Source of the DNA: Perilla frutescens
Lineage: Eukaryota; Streptophyta; Magnoliopsida; Lamiales; Lamiaceae
DNA: 64,000 nt
Direction: 5' to 3'
NCBI GenBank assembly: GCA_026008535.1
Contig: BRKX01000015.1
Span: forward strand, 24,511,501 to 24,575,500
Shown here: in pieces, positions 1 through 12,486 of the stretch
Layout of the letters: every line of letters begins with the position of its first letter
Position numbering within the stretch: position 1 is the stretch's first letter
The notes under the pieces: model-generated
The model's input: the letters and a program-made list of their open reading frames with translations, nothing else
What the model was told of the DNA's origin: nothing
Database searches by the model: none
Made by a program: the position numbers and the translations under genes

Positions 1-930
1 GGCGCCCATGTGCACCGCGGTGCCCCCCCTTCCCCGTGTTGTTTCACGCTGATTCTTTTTCCGGCTATTTTTGTACCCTCTTTTCGAGCCTTTCGAGTTG
101 TGTTTTTCTCGAGTTATTCCAAGTTTAATTTAAGGAGATTTTCGAGCTAATTCCGAGTTATTTCAAATAAACCTTTCCAAGTTAAATCCGTCTAAGATTC
201 GAGTATCAAAGTATGATTTCTACAAATAAATTCTTCTCGAATTTTATTAAGTCATTAAGCCGTGCAATCTGTAATTAAGTCTTAGATTTTAGTCTTCAAG
301 TTAGATGTCGTTATTTCTCGCTGTAGATAGTAAGTTTCTTCGAATAAGGCCGCTAAGTCGATGATTCGACTTTTATAGGAGAAAGTGAGCCTCGTAGAAA
401 TTCGGAGAAAGATCTCCAGCTCGTTGCTTCATCTTCTGTCAAGTAATCGAGGTGGGTAAATCTATACTCATCTAAAGTTTGAGCTAATAAGCTCTAGAAG
501 CATGATAGGGCAAATGAAATATCCAATAAAATATTTTGCTCTGTCTGATTGATCTCTGTACATGGAAGGAAAGAAATCAAGATATTATGTTATAATTGAG
601 CTCTCAAGCATGTTTAGAATGTTTAGAAATGCTAGAAATATTAAAGTATTGTTTATACTTAGCATGAGATATTTAGAATTGTCTTTAGTTACAATTCGTA
701 TTTATTTACGTTCATCTCCTTGTATTTGAATGTTTATGCTTTGTTAAAGCTTGTATAGTTAAGGATTAAGGATTGCCTTTTTAGGGTGGCGTTAAATCCC
801 TTGTAGGCCGAAGTCATGCTTAAATAAAGGATTAGCCTCAGACATTGCTCTAAGCTCGATAATCCTAGTAAGGGTAAGGAAGCTAAGGAATTAAGGATTA
901 AGGTTGATAAAGGAAGGCTAAGTTCACGGG
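1..930. repeat. Probable degraded LTR-retrotransposon sequence
   Basis: No coding region is visible. The start is GC-rich and C-rich, then moves into TTCGAG-rich sequence and a stretch containing TTGTAGGCCGAAGTC, which resembles the CCGTAGGCCGAA blocks in the gypsy-type LTRs at 31.8 kb and 43.3 kb. I infer an old LTR remnant cut by the window edge. No LTR partner, primer-binding site or target duplication is visible, so the call is weak. Confidence 0.3.
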
Positions 931-984
931 CCAAGGAAGATTTATAAATACTGATATTTTATGGCATTTCATTTGTTTTATAGG

Positions 985-1020
<36 letters not shown>
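985..1020. repeat. (AC)n(AT)n microsatellite
   Basis: A run of AC dinucleotides passes directly into AT dinucleotides. It lies just before the CACTA remnant. Confidence 0.9.
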
Positions 1021-1140
1021 TATGTGTCTATTTGTGTTCTTTCGAAATTTATAAACAAAAATCGAAATTGGATAGAATATTAAAAAAATATTCAATAAAA
1101 ATAATAATAAAAAAATATACAATAAAAATATTAATAAAAA

Positions 1141-1413
1141 AAATATGTAACAACGGACCTAGATGGTCAACGTGACTTTTTTAGCAACGGACTATGTCCG
1201 TCGTTAAGGCTCAAGACGACTGTTGACGACAACAATGTTTACGACGGATTGTTCCGTTGTTAACGTTTAACGACCGTCTGTATCCGTCATCAGGTTCGCT
1301 TGTCGATGAAGAATCTAACGACGAATTAGTCCATCGTTAGCACATCGTAACGATGAAAAAATGTGATTTATTGACGGATCTGTCCGTCGCTAAACAACGA
1401 ATTTCTTGTAGTG
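1141..1413. mobile_element. CACTA transposon remnant, one terminus
   Basis: The stretch ends in TTCTTGTAGTG, the inverted form of the CACTACAAGAA terminus of CACTA (En/Spm) elements. Inside are repeated TCCGTCGTTA and ACGACGGA motifs, the same subterminal motif as in the complete element at 7515-14876. Only about 270 bp remain and no opposite end is visible, so this is a broken or internally deleted copy. Confidence 0.65.
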
Positions 1414-1503
1414 GAAATAGAAGAAAAAATTTGAAGAAAAAAAACTAAAAAATTCGAGTGTACAATGAAGAATGCAATACCAAATGTGCAATAGAGGACT
1501 TCG

Positions 1504-1540
1504 CACTACAAGAAAAATTTGATTTAACAACGGATAATAT
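1504..1540. mobile_element. CACTA terminal fragment
   Basis: CACTACAAGAAAAATTTG is a classic CACTA end, followed by AACAACGGA. The bases on its outer side do not match those beside the 1413 end, so it is probably a separate fragment. No subterminal array follows. Confidence 0.45.
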
Positions 1541-2229
1541 TCAACTAATTTTGTACGAGTAATCACCATTTTACTTTCTAACCTAATCTACTCAGCTTCA
1601 AATATGGAAAATTTGGCTAGCTCCATTTGGAATTCTTTGATGATCGATCGAGAAAAATTCGGAATCCAATTCACTTAAGTATTTTATACATTCTCTCACA
1701 TTTTATTTAATAATGTCTGTAAGTCTGTAACTATATAGTATTTAATTAATGCATACGCTAATATTGTACTGTAATAAAAAGATTAAATTTCACATATAAT
1801 TACTTATGCGGCCTGCCAATGCCGGCGATAATTCCTCAGTTAATTTACTAGTTTAGTTTTGTGCCAATTCACAGGGTGAGATCCTCTACGGCTTATTCCA
1901 TTTCTCGTAGAAATATCACCAATACTGAATCTCCCTTTGCATTTCAAATTAAATTATACCTAAGATTCGGAAATTAATTTATTTTTGTGGGCTTTAACCC
2001 TAAAATATATATATTATACTTATTTAAAAATTAACAGCGGCTAGCTAGCTAGCTACACTTTTAAAATCTCTCCATGTGGAACAAACTCGGTTAGTTTAAT
2101 GTCAACTTTCATCTCATGCTTACATACATTATATATTAATCCCATCATTCATCTCTATCTACTAAGCAAGTGCTCATATTAATTTAGTAAGTCAAACATA
2201 CATGATTTTTTGCTGGAATGTTTGCTGTA
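1541..2229. other. Intergenic, nothing recognised
   Basis: AT-rich sequence with no convincing ORF, repeat or promoter. Confidence 0.6.
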
Positions 2230-2232
2230 TAT

Positions 2233-2302
2233 CGATGATGATGATGATGATGATGATGATCATGATCGCCATCATAATAATAATAATCATCATCATCACC
2301 AT
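2233..2302. repeat. (GAT)n/(ATC)n microsatellite
   Basis: A run of GAT triplets is followed by AAT and ATC triplets. The two halves are partly complementary and could fold into a hairpin. Confidence 0.85.
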
Positions 2303-2708
2303 CTTGCAAATTAGATCGAGTATTGCGTCATTAATTAATTTAAGAATATGACTAATTTATTATACGATCGATAATAGACTAAATTTGAACCTAGCTAATT
2401 ATATAATAAAATATCTTGCAAGTATATAGATATATAGGAGTAATGGTACGTACATGAGTGCAACTGGAGAGACTAAAGAGAACAAACTCCATTTAATTAA
2501 GTGACTAAATTATCAATATATATAAAATAACAAAATATAAATAGGATTAATTAGGAGTGATTTGTATGAATGATTAACCACTCGGCCACTCCCAACCCTA
2601 ACTGATAGTGAATATAATGATCGAATCGTAGTAGTTGTGATTAAAATCCACTTATGTAAAGACTTTTTTTTAGTGAAGTAAAGAAAATTTAATTCAAAAA
2701 TTATTTTT

Positions 2709-2716
<8 letters not shown>

Positions 2717-2750
<34 letters not shown>
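2717..2750. repeat. (AT)n microsatellite
   Basis: A nearly pure TA dinucleotide run that abuts the inverted-repeat element starting at 2751, which may have inserted into it. Confidence 0.9.
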
Positions 2751-2751
<1 letters not shown>

Positions 2752-2974
2752 AGAACTGTGTTTCACGTATAAACGTGAAAACATCTTATTTACTTTAATT
2801 TTCGTACTTTTCTTATTGTACTTTGGTGCTAAAAAAAGTTAGCACTAAAATACACTAAGAACAACATTAAAAATATTTTTTAAGAATAGCACCAAAATAT
2901 AATAAGAAAAACATTAAAAATACAGTAAATAAGTTGTGTTTTCACGTTTGTTTATACATGAAGCACTAGTTCTC
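2751..2974. mobile_element. Inverted-repeat MITE, about 224 bp
   Basis: The ends GAGAACT and AGTTCTC are inverted copies. The complementarity continues inward through TTCACGTATAAACGTGAAAACA and CTTATTTACT on both arms, so almost the whole element can fold on itself. It has no coding capacity. Superfamily is not assigned because the AT-rich flanks hide any target duplication. Confidence 0.7.
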
Positions 2975-3735
2975 GTTAATTTGAACCAAATCCTATATAT
3001 TGTATGTATGATGTTGCAATCGAACTAAATTTCTACGAGTTTAGATTTTTTTTTTTTAATTTGAATCACTATTCTGAACAATACAATTCTCCATCTTAAT
3101 ATAAGCCGTATATATATGACCTTAGTCTTATGATGTAACAGTCAACAAAGTTAACAAGAAATAAAATGCATGATTTTGTGATTAGCCAGCTGATTTTTTC
3201 AACCAAGAAATTTGGCAAATTAACTTGACCCAATATATTTGGTGAAAGTGAGACTGGAAAATAAATCTTAAACATTAAGAGTTCAATTTTTACGTAATCG
3301 ACCTTATCTTTTATAATTGTAAGTTATTAATATTTTCTGACTCACCAAGTCACGAGTGATGCACTTATTTACATCAATATAATTTACTTTTTAATTTGTA
3401 ATTAACAAATGCTTCAAATATGACTAATTCGTTGGGTTCCCAATTTTCCTCAACAACTCCAAATTCCTCAGTCGCCGGTTTTAGCTTTTTCCACGTTTAC
3501 TAATTTAACTTATAATTATCGAATGTCGGTCTTCCTTGTACGCACCATCTTTTTTTTTCTTTTCTTTTTTTTAACTCGTCACATCGTTGAATTACAATAA
3601 GTAATGGATCGTCAATATTTCCTGTTTACAGTTGACTTTGATATTGAATAATATTTTCTCACTTAATTAAAGTTGAAACAATCTTGAATCAAACACTATA
3701 TATTGCTGTTAAATAAAACAAATATGCAATACAAT
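2975..3735. other. Intergenic, nothing recognised
   Basis: AT-rich with short homopolymer runs. No convincing gene or element. Confidence 0.55.
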
Positions 3736-4219
3736 TAGGACTGTAAACGAACATAGTAGTTTGCGAGCTATTCGAAGCTCGATTCGAAAAAAGCTCATTC
3801 GAAGTTTCGAGCCTCAAATCGAGCTCGATAAAATTAATGAGCCAAGTTCGAACAGAGTAATATTCGGTTCGGCCAGTTCACAAACATTTTTGAGTTTGAG
3901 CTTAATCGAACATGTTCATGAATATTATAAATATTTTCAAATGGGTAAATTAAATAAGCTTTTATTTTGAGCTCGAGCTTGAATATGTAAATTAAACGAA
4001 CTTTTTTTCGAGCTTTCGAGCTCAAGCTCAATTAGTAAATTTTTGGAGTATTTCACAAGCCGAATTGGAGCCAAATTCGAATATGAATAATATTTATCGA
4101 GCCGAGATCAAAGAGACGAAAAAACCTCGAATGCCAAGCTCGAACTCAAATATTTCTTAACGAACCGAACTCGAACGCATCAAGGTATTCAGCTTAGTTT
4201 GTTTCGTTTACAACCCTAA
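3736..4219. mobile_element. Inverted-repeat element rich in GAGCTCGAG
   Basis: The left end TTAGGACTGTAAACGAA and the right end, read inverted as TTAGGGTTGTAAACGAA, form a 17-bp terminal inverted repeat with two mismatches. The interior is full of AGCTCGA/TCGAGCT blocks that pair with one another. No transposase is present; small ORFs inside are by-products of the repeat. It is a non-autonomous DNA element, superfamily uncertain. Confidence 0.7.
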
Positions 4220-5434
4220 ACACATGCACTGTATTTGATACAAAATAATTATTCTTGGTTGATTTGTATCCCATTCTTGAAATCAATATCGATCGAGCAC
4301 TAAATTTGGTTTCCATCTCGAAACTTAATTAAAATTAGATTTAAGCAAAACATTTTTGTTTATAGATTGCATCTCAACTATATCGTTGTCCAATTCAATA
4401 ATAATACAGCTAATTTAAACGCTGTCGGTAGAAGAAATTGGAGCACCATATATGCGTACAAAATGATACTATATATAGATATATATGTGAGAGAAATTAA
4501 TAACAAATCCCTGTCTAAATAACTAATGTTAAATTGGAAAGTGGGATACGATTACATTTTAAATTTGAGACATGAATCTAAAGTGATAGCAACCGAGATT
4601 ATGTGTCATTTTAATTAATTCCAGATGGCTATCACGATCGCCTTTAAATTAATTCAAGAATTAAAAATTGGACCCTTATAGCAGCTTGGTTTCTTATGGC
4701 AGCTTCGCAAGCAAAAGATTTAATGTTTTTAATTTAGGTTATTAACTCACTTTTATTTTATTTTCCAATTTCCAGCGAACACGAAAAAGCATTTTATTTC
4801 GTGGCGGTGCATTAAACATGGGCCGAATTTCACGGAAATCTGGATATTTATTACAGACAAAGACATTAAATTACTGCTCCTTCTACAACTGAAAATCACT
4901 GTTTTTAATTTAAGATTTTGTTTTTTATAAGGTTTAAAAAAAAAAAACACATAGTGTACATTCATTACCTGAAATTAAAACTGGTACAATGAAGTACCTA
5001 GTTAATATATGCGTACGTAGGAGTAATATTGACTGTGCGAAAATAGACCTCCCCAGAAAAGGAGATAATTTTTTAAGTATAACAATCTATGGCTGTTTTT
5101 GGTTAGTTTTTGAGAGAAACAGATTATATTATTATTTTTATTTTATTTTTTTGGTGAGAATATGTGTGTGTGTGTGTGTATTTATACATAATAGTGCTGA
5201 TATCGATATTGTAGGGATGACAAACTAAAATTAATTAATAATTTCAATGACTAAAGAATTATTGCAGGCTTCATATCTAACTTCTCGCCATTTTCTATTT
5301 CACTTATACGTATAAACTAATTAAGATGAGTAAATTACTTTTCAAAAATGGAAAGGTCATGTGCTGGCCATATTCATTTTTCAAGTCCACCACGTGGCAC
5401 ATTTTATTAAGCACCAATCTCATAATTAACCAAA
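4220..5434. other. Intergenic, nothing firm
   Basis: AT-rich, with a short GT run near 5165. The ORFs of 70-79 codons here lack any recognisable domain and have intergenic composition. Confidence 0.55.
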
Positions 5435-5436
5435 TA

Positions 5437-5695
5437 CTCTCTCTGTTTCATAATATTTATTGTTTTATGATTTTAATCTAGAATTAATAATTAATTTTTT
5501 AGACTAAAATATATCTTCCTTCTATATTAAATAAAATCTTATTCCCTTATATTTCCTAAAAAGTTGGCAAAATTTTATCTCTCCATATATTTATAAGAAT
5601 AAACTTGGAAAAAAGAGTATGAGAATATCTAAAACAACAAACATTTTCATACAAAATAAAATTCATAAAACAATAATCAAAATGAAACGGAGGAA
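5437..5695. mobile_element. Stowaway-type MITE
   Basis: A 259-bp element flanked by TA at 5435-5436 and 5696-5697. The left end CTCTCTCTGTTTCATAATA and the inverted right end TTCCTCCGTTTCATTTTGA are imperfect copies, and both continue into ATTGTTTTATGA. TA duplication plus a CTCCGTTTCA-like end fits the Tc1/mariner-derived Stowaway type. It lies about 690 bp upstream of the IDA start codon. Confidence 0.75.
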
Positions 5696-6244
5696 TACAT
5701 AAATTACTACAAATTTCAACCCCAAAGAATTTCAAATGAAAAGCGATCCCTCCGTATTTATATATGTATATGAAATGGAGTAATATTTAGTACAAAGTCG
5801 GTGTGAGAACCTAGTGTTGTACATGTAATAAGACATAAATTAAATTATTATTTTAAAATTTATAACATTATGCAGTCACGAAAATATATACAGTTGTATT
5901 TTTAATGAATTGGCTACACACACAGTGACACACCCACACAATCTTGCACCTCACGCACAAGAAATTGATTATAAATTTCACAAGACTTTATCTTTAATTA
6001 TCTTGACCCAAAATATATACTTGAAGAAAATAAAATAGGATGGAGCCGGCGATAATTAATCAATAATTTGATAAACCGTTGACATTGAATAAAATTTCCA
6101 CATCACAATTGCGTGTGAAATACTTGCTACAACATCACACGAATTCTACTTGTGATTTCTCAAGTATTCACATCGCATTTTCCTCACAATTTAAATTTAT
6201 GCTTCCTCATGCAACTACAAACTAACCTACCCCTACCCTAGGCT

Positions 6245-6251
6245 TATATAA
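6245..6251 (+). promoter_or_regulatory. TATA box of the IDA gene
   Basis: TATATAA lies 131 bp upstream of the ATG at 6382, within GGCTTATATAAACCCC. Spacing to a plausible start site and a roughly 100-base A-rich leader fits a plant core promoter. Confidence 0.7.
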
Positions 6252-6381
6252 ACCCCTCACCCCCTCTTCAAGAAATTATATCTATATATATACACATACC
6301 TTTATGTAAAAACCACAACAAAACTGCACCCAAAAAAATAAAAACAAAAACAATAGTATTCAAGAGCTGAATTATTCTACC

Positions 6382-6654
6382 ATGGCTTCTTCTAGTTCAA
6401 AATCCCTTATCTCCATAGTTTTTGTTGCCCTTTTTCTGTTGGGTTCTTGCGTGAACGCCGTTAGGCCAGGAAGAATGATGATGCCGACGACGACGACGGC
6501 AATGACGATGAAGGAAGATGATGCTTCTGCAATGGTGTTGAAGTATTTTCAAGAAAACAAGGATAAATTGTTCTTCGCCAGACTTCCAAAAGGGGTTCCT
6601 ATTCCTCCATCTGCTCCTTCCAAAAGGCATAATTCAATTCCTGAAAATCGATAA
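6382..6654 (+). CDS. IDA: IDA-type secreted abscission peptide precursor
   Basis: A 90-residue precursor of a signalling peptide. Residues 1-26 form a signal peptide (hydrophobic SLISIVFVALFLL, likely cut after VNA). A variable Met/Thr-rich and acidic region follows. The C-terminal PIP motif PIPPSAPSKRHN occupies residues 73-84, preceded by RLPKGV, and only six residues follow. This matches the extended PIP motif of INFLORESCENCE DEFICIENT IN ABSCISSION. In that family the hydroxylated 12-14-residue peptide is released to the apoplast and binds HAESA/HSL receptor kinases with SERK co-receptors to trigger cell separation. Single exon, usual family length, ATG in ACCATGG context. A true IDA orthologue rather than an IDA-LIKE paralogue is likely because the 12-residue core is the IDA core, but orthology is inferred. 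Confidence 0.93.
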   Translation: MASSSSKSLISIVFVALFLLGSCVNAVRPGRMMMPTTTTAMTMKEDDASAMVLKYFQENKDKLFFARLPKGVPIPPSAPSKRHNSIPENR

Positions 6655-7511
6655 ATCTCAAGAAATTCTGCAGGATATATAAATATCCACCGATCACAGA
6701 TTATTTAATAGGGTAGAGTATTAGATATTCATTTTTCTTTCATTTATATTTTTTGGTTTGATTTTTGTTCTATACTTTATACATGTTTGCCTAACAGAAA
6801 ATGATGTTGAGGCATTGATCTTACTTTTTCTTTTTCCTTTTTGTGATTAGGTTCTTGTAACACTGTACAGATATGAGATATACGTAGTTTTTTTTTTGGG
6901 GGGTATTAATTATTTGTTGTCAAATGAGAAATCGGTTTACGAATTATATGAAACTTGACCTGGCTACAGTTTAATATGTTATTAATTATTTGTCGAGATG
7001 AAGTAGAGAGATTTATTAGATTTGATGTATTACTGATTTATCATAGATTGTGTGAATGTGTTTTTATATATTAAAAAAAAAAAAAAACAAAGCAAGAATA
7101 AAGAGCGACTCGAATATTTTCCCACTACATTAATTAAAATTACTCGCTTCCAGAATTTTTGAACATGTTTGATTACTAAAATAAATTCAATTGCCAATAA
7201 ATTTTGAAGTGTATATTTCACCTTTATTCATTTACGGCGGTTTGAATCTGTCTCCTTTGACTTTCAATAATATTGTAGCAGTTTGGAAAATGCAATATTT
7301 TAAAATTAATGGTCAACTATGCCTAAGATCCAGTTGTCAATTGTACGATCCTTAGTCCACACGGCATTAGAGTAAAGACTTATATGTAGAAAATATATAC
7401 TCACTTTTTGTTTCTATTTTCCGTTTAGATAAACTAAAATAAAGAGTTAAGTGTCAAATGAAATAAAGTATGCTAAAATTATAATCTTTAATGACTTTTA
7501 ATCCTTTTATT
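6655..7511. other. IDA 3' region and intergenic
   Basis: T-rich downstream sequence probably holds the IDA 3' UTR; no single polyadenylation signal stands out. A 16-base A run lies near 7072-7087. No further gene is seen before the CACTA element. Confidence 0.55.
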
Positions 7512-7514
7512 ATA

Positions 7515-7980
7515 CACTACAAAAAAAAGGCCTATTAGCGACGGAATTTTCCGTCGTTAATCCGTTATTTTCCGTCGTTATTCGTTACTACCGACGGATT
7601 AACGACGGAACACGACCGTCGTTATATCTTTAGTCGGCAAACCAAATTTACGACGGAAAATGTCAGTCGTTACCGTTAACGACGGCCATAACGACGGACA
7701 TAATCCGTCGTTAAGTCTTGTGTCGTCTACAGTCGTTAAGATTTACGACAGACGTAACGACGGAAATATTCCGTCGTTAATAATTAAAAATAAATAAAAT
7801 TAAAACTAAATTAAAATATAACGACGGAAATGTTCCGTCGTTAATAATTAAAAATAAATAAATAAAATTATTAGAAAAATAGTAACGACGGAAATATTCC
7901 GTCGTTAATAATTAAAAATAAATAAATAAAATTATTAAAATATATTAACGACGGAATATTTCCGTCGTTAATAATTAAAA
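7515..7980. repeat. CACTA left subterminal repeat array
   Basis: Many TAACGACGGA and TCCGTCGTTA motifs occur in both orientations, several as near-perfect palindromes such as AACGACGGAAATNTTCCGTCGTT, spaced by AT-rich sequence. In En/Spm such arrays are bound by the element's TNPA protein; the motif here differs from the maize one, so binding is inferred. Confidence 0.85.
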
Positions 7981-8184
7981 AAAATAAAAAAATCGGTTTT
8001 AATTTTTTTTTTTATATTTTTTGATTGTTTTTTTTTTTAATTTTGATTATTGTTTGTAAATAAATTATTAAAGAACTTTAATAAACACGTAAAATAATAT
8101 ATATAAATCTCCAATAAAATACATAAAATGTCATAAAATGTAATAAAAGTGTATAAAATACAAATAATAATAGTAATGTGAACA

Positions 8185-9587
8185 TCAAGATGGAGGAGGG
8201 CCCCTAAACTGCGCCCGTATCAGCTCGAACATCTCGGCCTGCTGGCGTATCATCTCCTGCTGCTGATCGATCTTCTCCTGCTGGGCTTGGAGAAGCGCTG
8301 TCTGTGCGTCCATCTGTTGGCGAAGAGCCGCCTGTTGGGCCTCCATCTGCTCCTGGAGAGCCCTGATGACAGCCTGGGTGTCGGGTTGTGGAGGAACTGC
8401 AGATGAGACGCTAGGAATTGAATAACTCTGTGATCGGCTGCCGAGCCCAAACACTCGATTCTTCTTCGAGTGTCGGCGGGCAGCGTCGACATATACAACG
8501 CTCATGTCCACTGGTGGTGGCGCCTCATCTGTGCCAGGAGTCGGCTGGCTCAACTCCTCAACCCGAGCAAATACATCAGCCTATTCAGAAAATCAAATAA
8601 GAATGATTAAATATTTAATTTCTATGTTATTAATAAATTTATAAATATTGATAAATTAACTTACAGCTATACGAGCAGAGATGGGATCTGTGTGGGATCC
8701 ATCAGGATTGTCGTGCAGCCTCCTGAATGTCTCCCACGCCACGTCATTGGGCTGCACACCCTTCTCCATAGCCTATTGAATAGACAAGTTAGCACACACA
8801 TATTAAAAATAATAATAATAATAATTTAATTGCATACCAAAGCCGCAGCATGTGCAACTACACTCCGAGAGCCTCCTCGATGCTTCACAATGCCTGTGCC
8901 AGGACCATCGGGCTCACTCAGACGATTCTTCGATGCGATGGCCGACTTCTTATTGAAGGCATCACTGTCCCAATACGCCTTGAAACCATCCCACATCTCA
9001 AGAGGCATGAATGGAGGGCAGCCCTTGGTCCTATCCTTCTTGAAGTAATGGACCATGTCCTTGTATCTCTGAGGAGCCCTGATCTCCCATGCTGCCCAAA
9101 TGTCATCCTCCAAAGTGGGATCCCAAAATCACTCCTTCTGCAACATATTGAAAACATATGAAAATACTAAACTTATATAACATTTTAAAATAAAATATAT
9201 AATAATAAGATACTCGAAACTCCTCCCTATATGTCTGCCTCCTCTCAGGGGGCACCATCTTCTAGGTGTAGCCTCCCGAATGCAAATACTTCTTGAAGCT
9301 GGATGTGATGGTGGCTGAGGTGGGATAACTCGGCATCAACTCGCTTCCAAATGTACAAAATAATAAAGATATTAGAATATATTAGAATAATATAAATAAT
9401 AATCTGTAAAAAAAATATTCCACTATCTAAAGAAATCATACCCATCCTGAAGCCAACAACGATGACGACCCAGCGCATTAACATCGGGCTGTGACGATCC
9501 GGCCAGTGAGATATGGCCAATTGGACCGCTCAGGTCCACAGAGGACGATGATGAACCTCCAGCTGAAGTACTACCGCCTCCCTGCAT
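8185..9587 (-). pseudogene. CACTA second gene (Ptta/En-Spm type), broken
   Basis: Minus-strand gene with at least five exons. Exon 1 starts at the ATG at 9585-9587 (MQGGGSTSAGG) and ends at a GGTATGA donor. The next exons carry TITSSFKKYLHSGGYT and EDDIWAAWE, followed by the conserved RRLHDNPDGSHTDP block (about 8667-8775), and a Gln-rich coiled coil in the last exon (about 8185-8581). Exon edges show consensus splice sites (GTAAGT after 8667; AG before 8581). Two in-frame stops stand where related proteins have Trp: TAG after GGYT (near 9263) and TGA before FWDPTLE (near 9132). Function in relatives is DNA binding in transposition; this copy is dead or heavily impaired. Confidence 0.8.
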
Positions 9588-9688
9588 CTGCAAAATCATA
9601 TCGACATTAGTTTATGAAGTTAGCAAATTTCAACGGTACTAAGTACTTGAATAAGAAAACATCTATATATCAAATAAGACCAACCACA

Positions 9689-12486
9689 CTAATCATCTAT
9701 TTCATCATCATCACTGATGTTGTCATCTGATAAATCGATCTCTGGTTCTATATCTTCTCCATCATCTTCTTCTTCTTGAATATCTATTACCCCACCATCT
9801 GGATGATTTGGTATAGGATCGTCATCTATTGTGAGGGTATTCAAACCATCAACTTCATCCTCTTGAAAGGCTGAGGCTATGATTGTATTAGCATCCTTTG
9901 ATGGTACTTCAACATTAGTACGAGCCTTTATTTTGCAAACTGCCCACCAATCACTTCGAGAGCGATTTAAACTTGGGTATTCACAGTAACACACTTGGAT
10001 TGCTTGTTTAGCAAGCACAAATGGATCACGCTTATGATTTATAGAAACCATTTTGTAGTCAGGATGCACATTTGTTCCTTGTGTTGATGTATCAAACCAC
10101 TCACATTTAAACAACATTGTCTTCTTAATAGGCAGACCAGTGTATTCCAACTCAATCACCTCCATCAATCGCCCGTAATATTCAGTGTGTGTCCCTTTAA
10201 TGCAGACTCTACTATTCATTGTAGCTCGCTGGGAGCCGTGGGCAATTGTGTGAAATTTGTATCCGTTAATAAAGTACACATGGTAGACATTAACGGAACG
10301 AGAAGGCCCACTTGAAAGATCACGCATGATCTTGTTGACATTATTAGTTGGATCTTGTGCCTGTTACAATGGAAAACTTTATATTATGTTACAGTTTGCT
10401 TGGGTAAACTTACATTAAGGTTTTCGGATATCATATACTTACATATTTGGCGAACCAGCTCGCAAATTCTTTATCCATTCGTTTTTCAATATCTTCCATT
10501 GAGATATTCGGGCACGATACTTTCAATTGGTCAACAAACACACTTCAAAAAATTAAGCATGGATTAGAATTTGGTGGAAAAACAATAACACATTTTAAAC
10601 AGTCCACATGCTTACGTTGTGTACGGTTCAACTTCTGGACAATTAAGCAACACGTAAATCTGTGCTGCAGCATACTCGTTCTCTGTCAAATATCTTATTG
10701 ACATTCTTCCAGATGGTCGACCGTGCTGCTTGAAAATCGACAGATTTGTTGCACTATCATCTTGTGCGTCTCCAAGACCTTCATAATTACGAGGCATGTT
10801 TCCAGTATGGTCAAACACATTCTTTTCAATGTGCATGACATCCAGATTATGACGAATCAACAGTGAGCTCCAGTATGGAAGATCCCAAAAAATACTTTTC
10901 TTTTTCCACCCACAACCTTTGGAAATTGTCACATTATCATTATTCTCTGTGACTTTTTGAAGACCTAATGCTTCAATGCGAGCCAGAATTTCATGTCCCG
11001 ATCTCATCTCTGGAGGTCCTCCATTCACCACTTTGTTTTTTAAGAATGCTTTTTTATTTTTTCGGAAAGGGTGGTTTGCAGGCAAGAATTTACGATGGTT
11101 ATCAAACCATGATTGTTTACCACTGCATGATAAGGTGAAGGCGTCAGTAGACTCCATACAGTGTGGACATGCCAATCTTCCAGCAGTGCTCCAACCAGAT
11201 AACATGGAGTATGCGGGAAAATCACTAATTGTCCATATCAATGCTGCTCGCATCTGAAAATTCTGTTTCAATGAAACATCATATGTAGGCACACCAACCT
11301 CCCACAATTGAATCAATTCAGATATCAAAGGTTGTAAAAATACATACAACTTCTCTTTCGGATTACGTGGCCGTGGCACTAATACAGTTAGGAACATGTA
11401 CTGCTCTTTCATACACATCCATGGGGGTAAATTATACGGTGTAATGATGACAAGCCACAAAGAATACTGTTGTCCTGATTGCCCAAATGGTTGGAACCCA
11501 TCAGTAGATAGACCCAACCTAACGTTACGTGCTTCAAAAGCAAATTGAGGAAAAATTGTGTTCAGATGTTTCCATGCAGGAGAGTCTGCTGGATGTCGCA
11601 TTACTCCGTCATCAACAGATGATGCATGCCACCGCATATCCTTTGCTGTTGCATTAGATGTATACATCCTCTGTAACCTTGGAGTGAGTGGAAAATAATA
11701 CATCTTCTTGTGTGCAACAGTGGTTTTCTGTCTTTTTTGCGAACGGCGACTCGTTTCCTTGAAACGGGGATGACCACAGAATTTGCATTAAGTCAATTCA
11801 CTATCAGCAGCCCAATAGATCATACAGTTGTTGAAACAACAATTGATCTTCTCAACAGGTAGCCCCATACCCTGTAGTAATTTCTTTGTGGTGTAGAAAT
11901 TATCAGTTACCAAATTGTTCTCAGGAACAATCTCTTTCATTAATTGAGTTAGCTGATCAAAACATCTCTCTGACATGTTATTATCAGATTTCATGTTCAG
12001 CAGACGAGCAACGAGTGACAATTGAGAATGGTTCTGACAACCCGGTCACAATTCTTTGTCTGCGGCCCTCAACATGTCATAAAATCGCTGCGCTTCTGGA
12101 TTTGGGGCCTCCTCGGTATGATCATCGACATTGATGTTGATATGCGGACTAGCAGCATCCATTACCATGTTCTGCTATGTATTCACTCCATCCTGACCAC
12201 CCAAATTCTGATCGGTGTCCGGATGCACCTGTTGTTCGCCTTGATAAATCCATACACGATAATTGTGCACAAATCCTTTCTTTGCCACGTGTAGTCTAAC
12301 GGTAGACGGCGTTTGGAATGAAATGTTCTTACACTTACGACATGGACACTTAATCTTGTCTACACTCATGAAGGACGGTTGATTGCAGGAAAACTCGATG
12401 AAAGCATTTAGTCCATTAAGGAAGTCCGGATTCAAAGCACCATTCTGAAGGTATCGCCGGTACATCCATTCACGATCTAGACTCAT
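9689..12486 (-). pseudogene. TNP2-type CACTA transposase, broken
   Basis: Minus strand. The N-terminal transposase-associated domain starts MSLDREWMYRR (ATG at 12484-12486) with a CPCRKC cluster. It continues through LSLVARLLNMKSDNN and the Transposase_21/TNP2 core (11703 to about 10830; MRWHASS, SWSTAGRLACPHC, FLPANHPFR), then a DUF4218 segment reaching about 10612, and a DUF4216 domain plus acidic tail (9689-10327). Three in-frame stops break it: TAG near 12175, TGA near 12050 and TAA at 11788-11790. The reading frame resumes after each, so these are point nonsense changes rather than rearrangements. An intact family member excises and inserts CACTA elements in the nucleus. Confidence 0.88.

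Noticed and set aside
6397..6630. 77-codon ORF antisense to IDA
   Set aside because: His/Arg-rich shadow of the IDA coding sequence without recognisable features.
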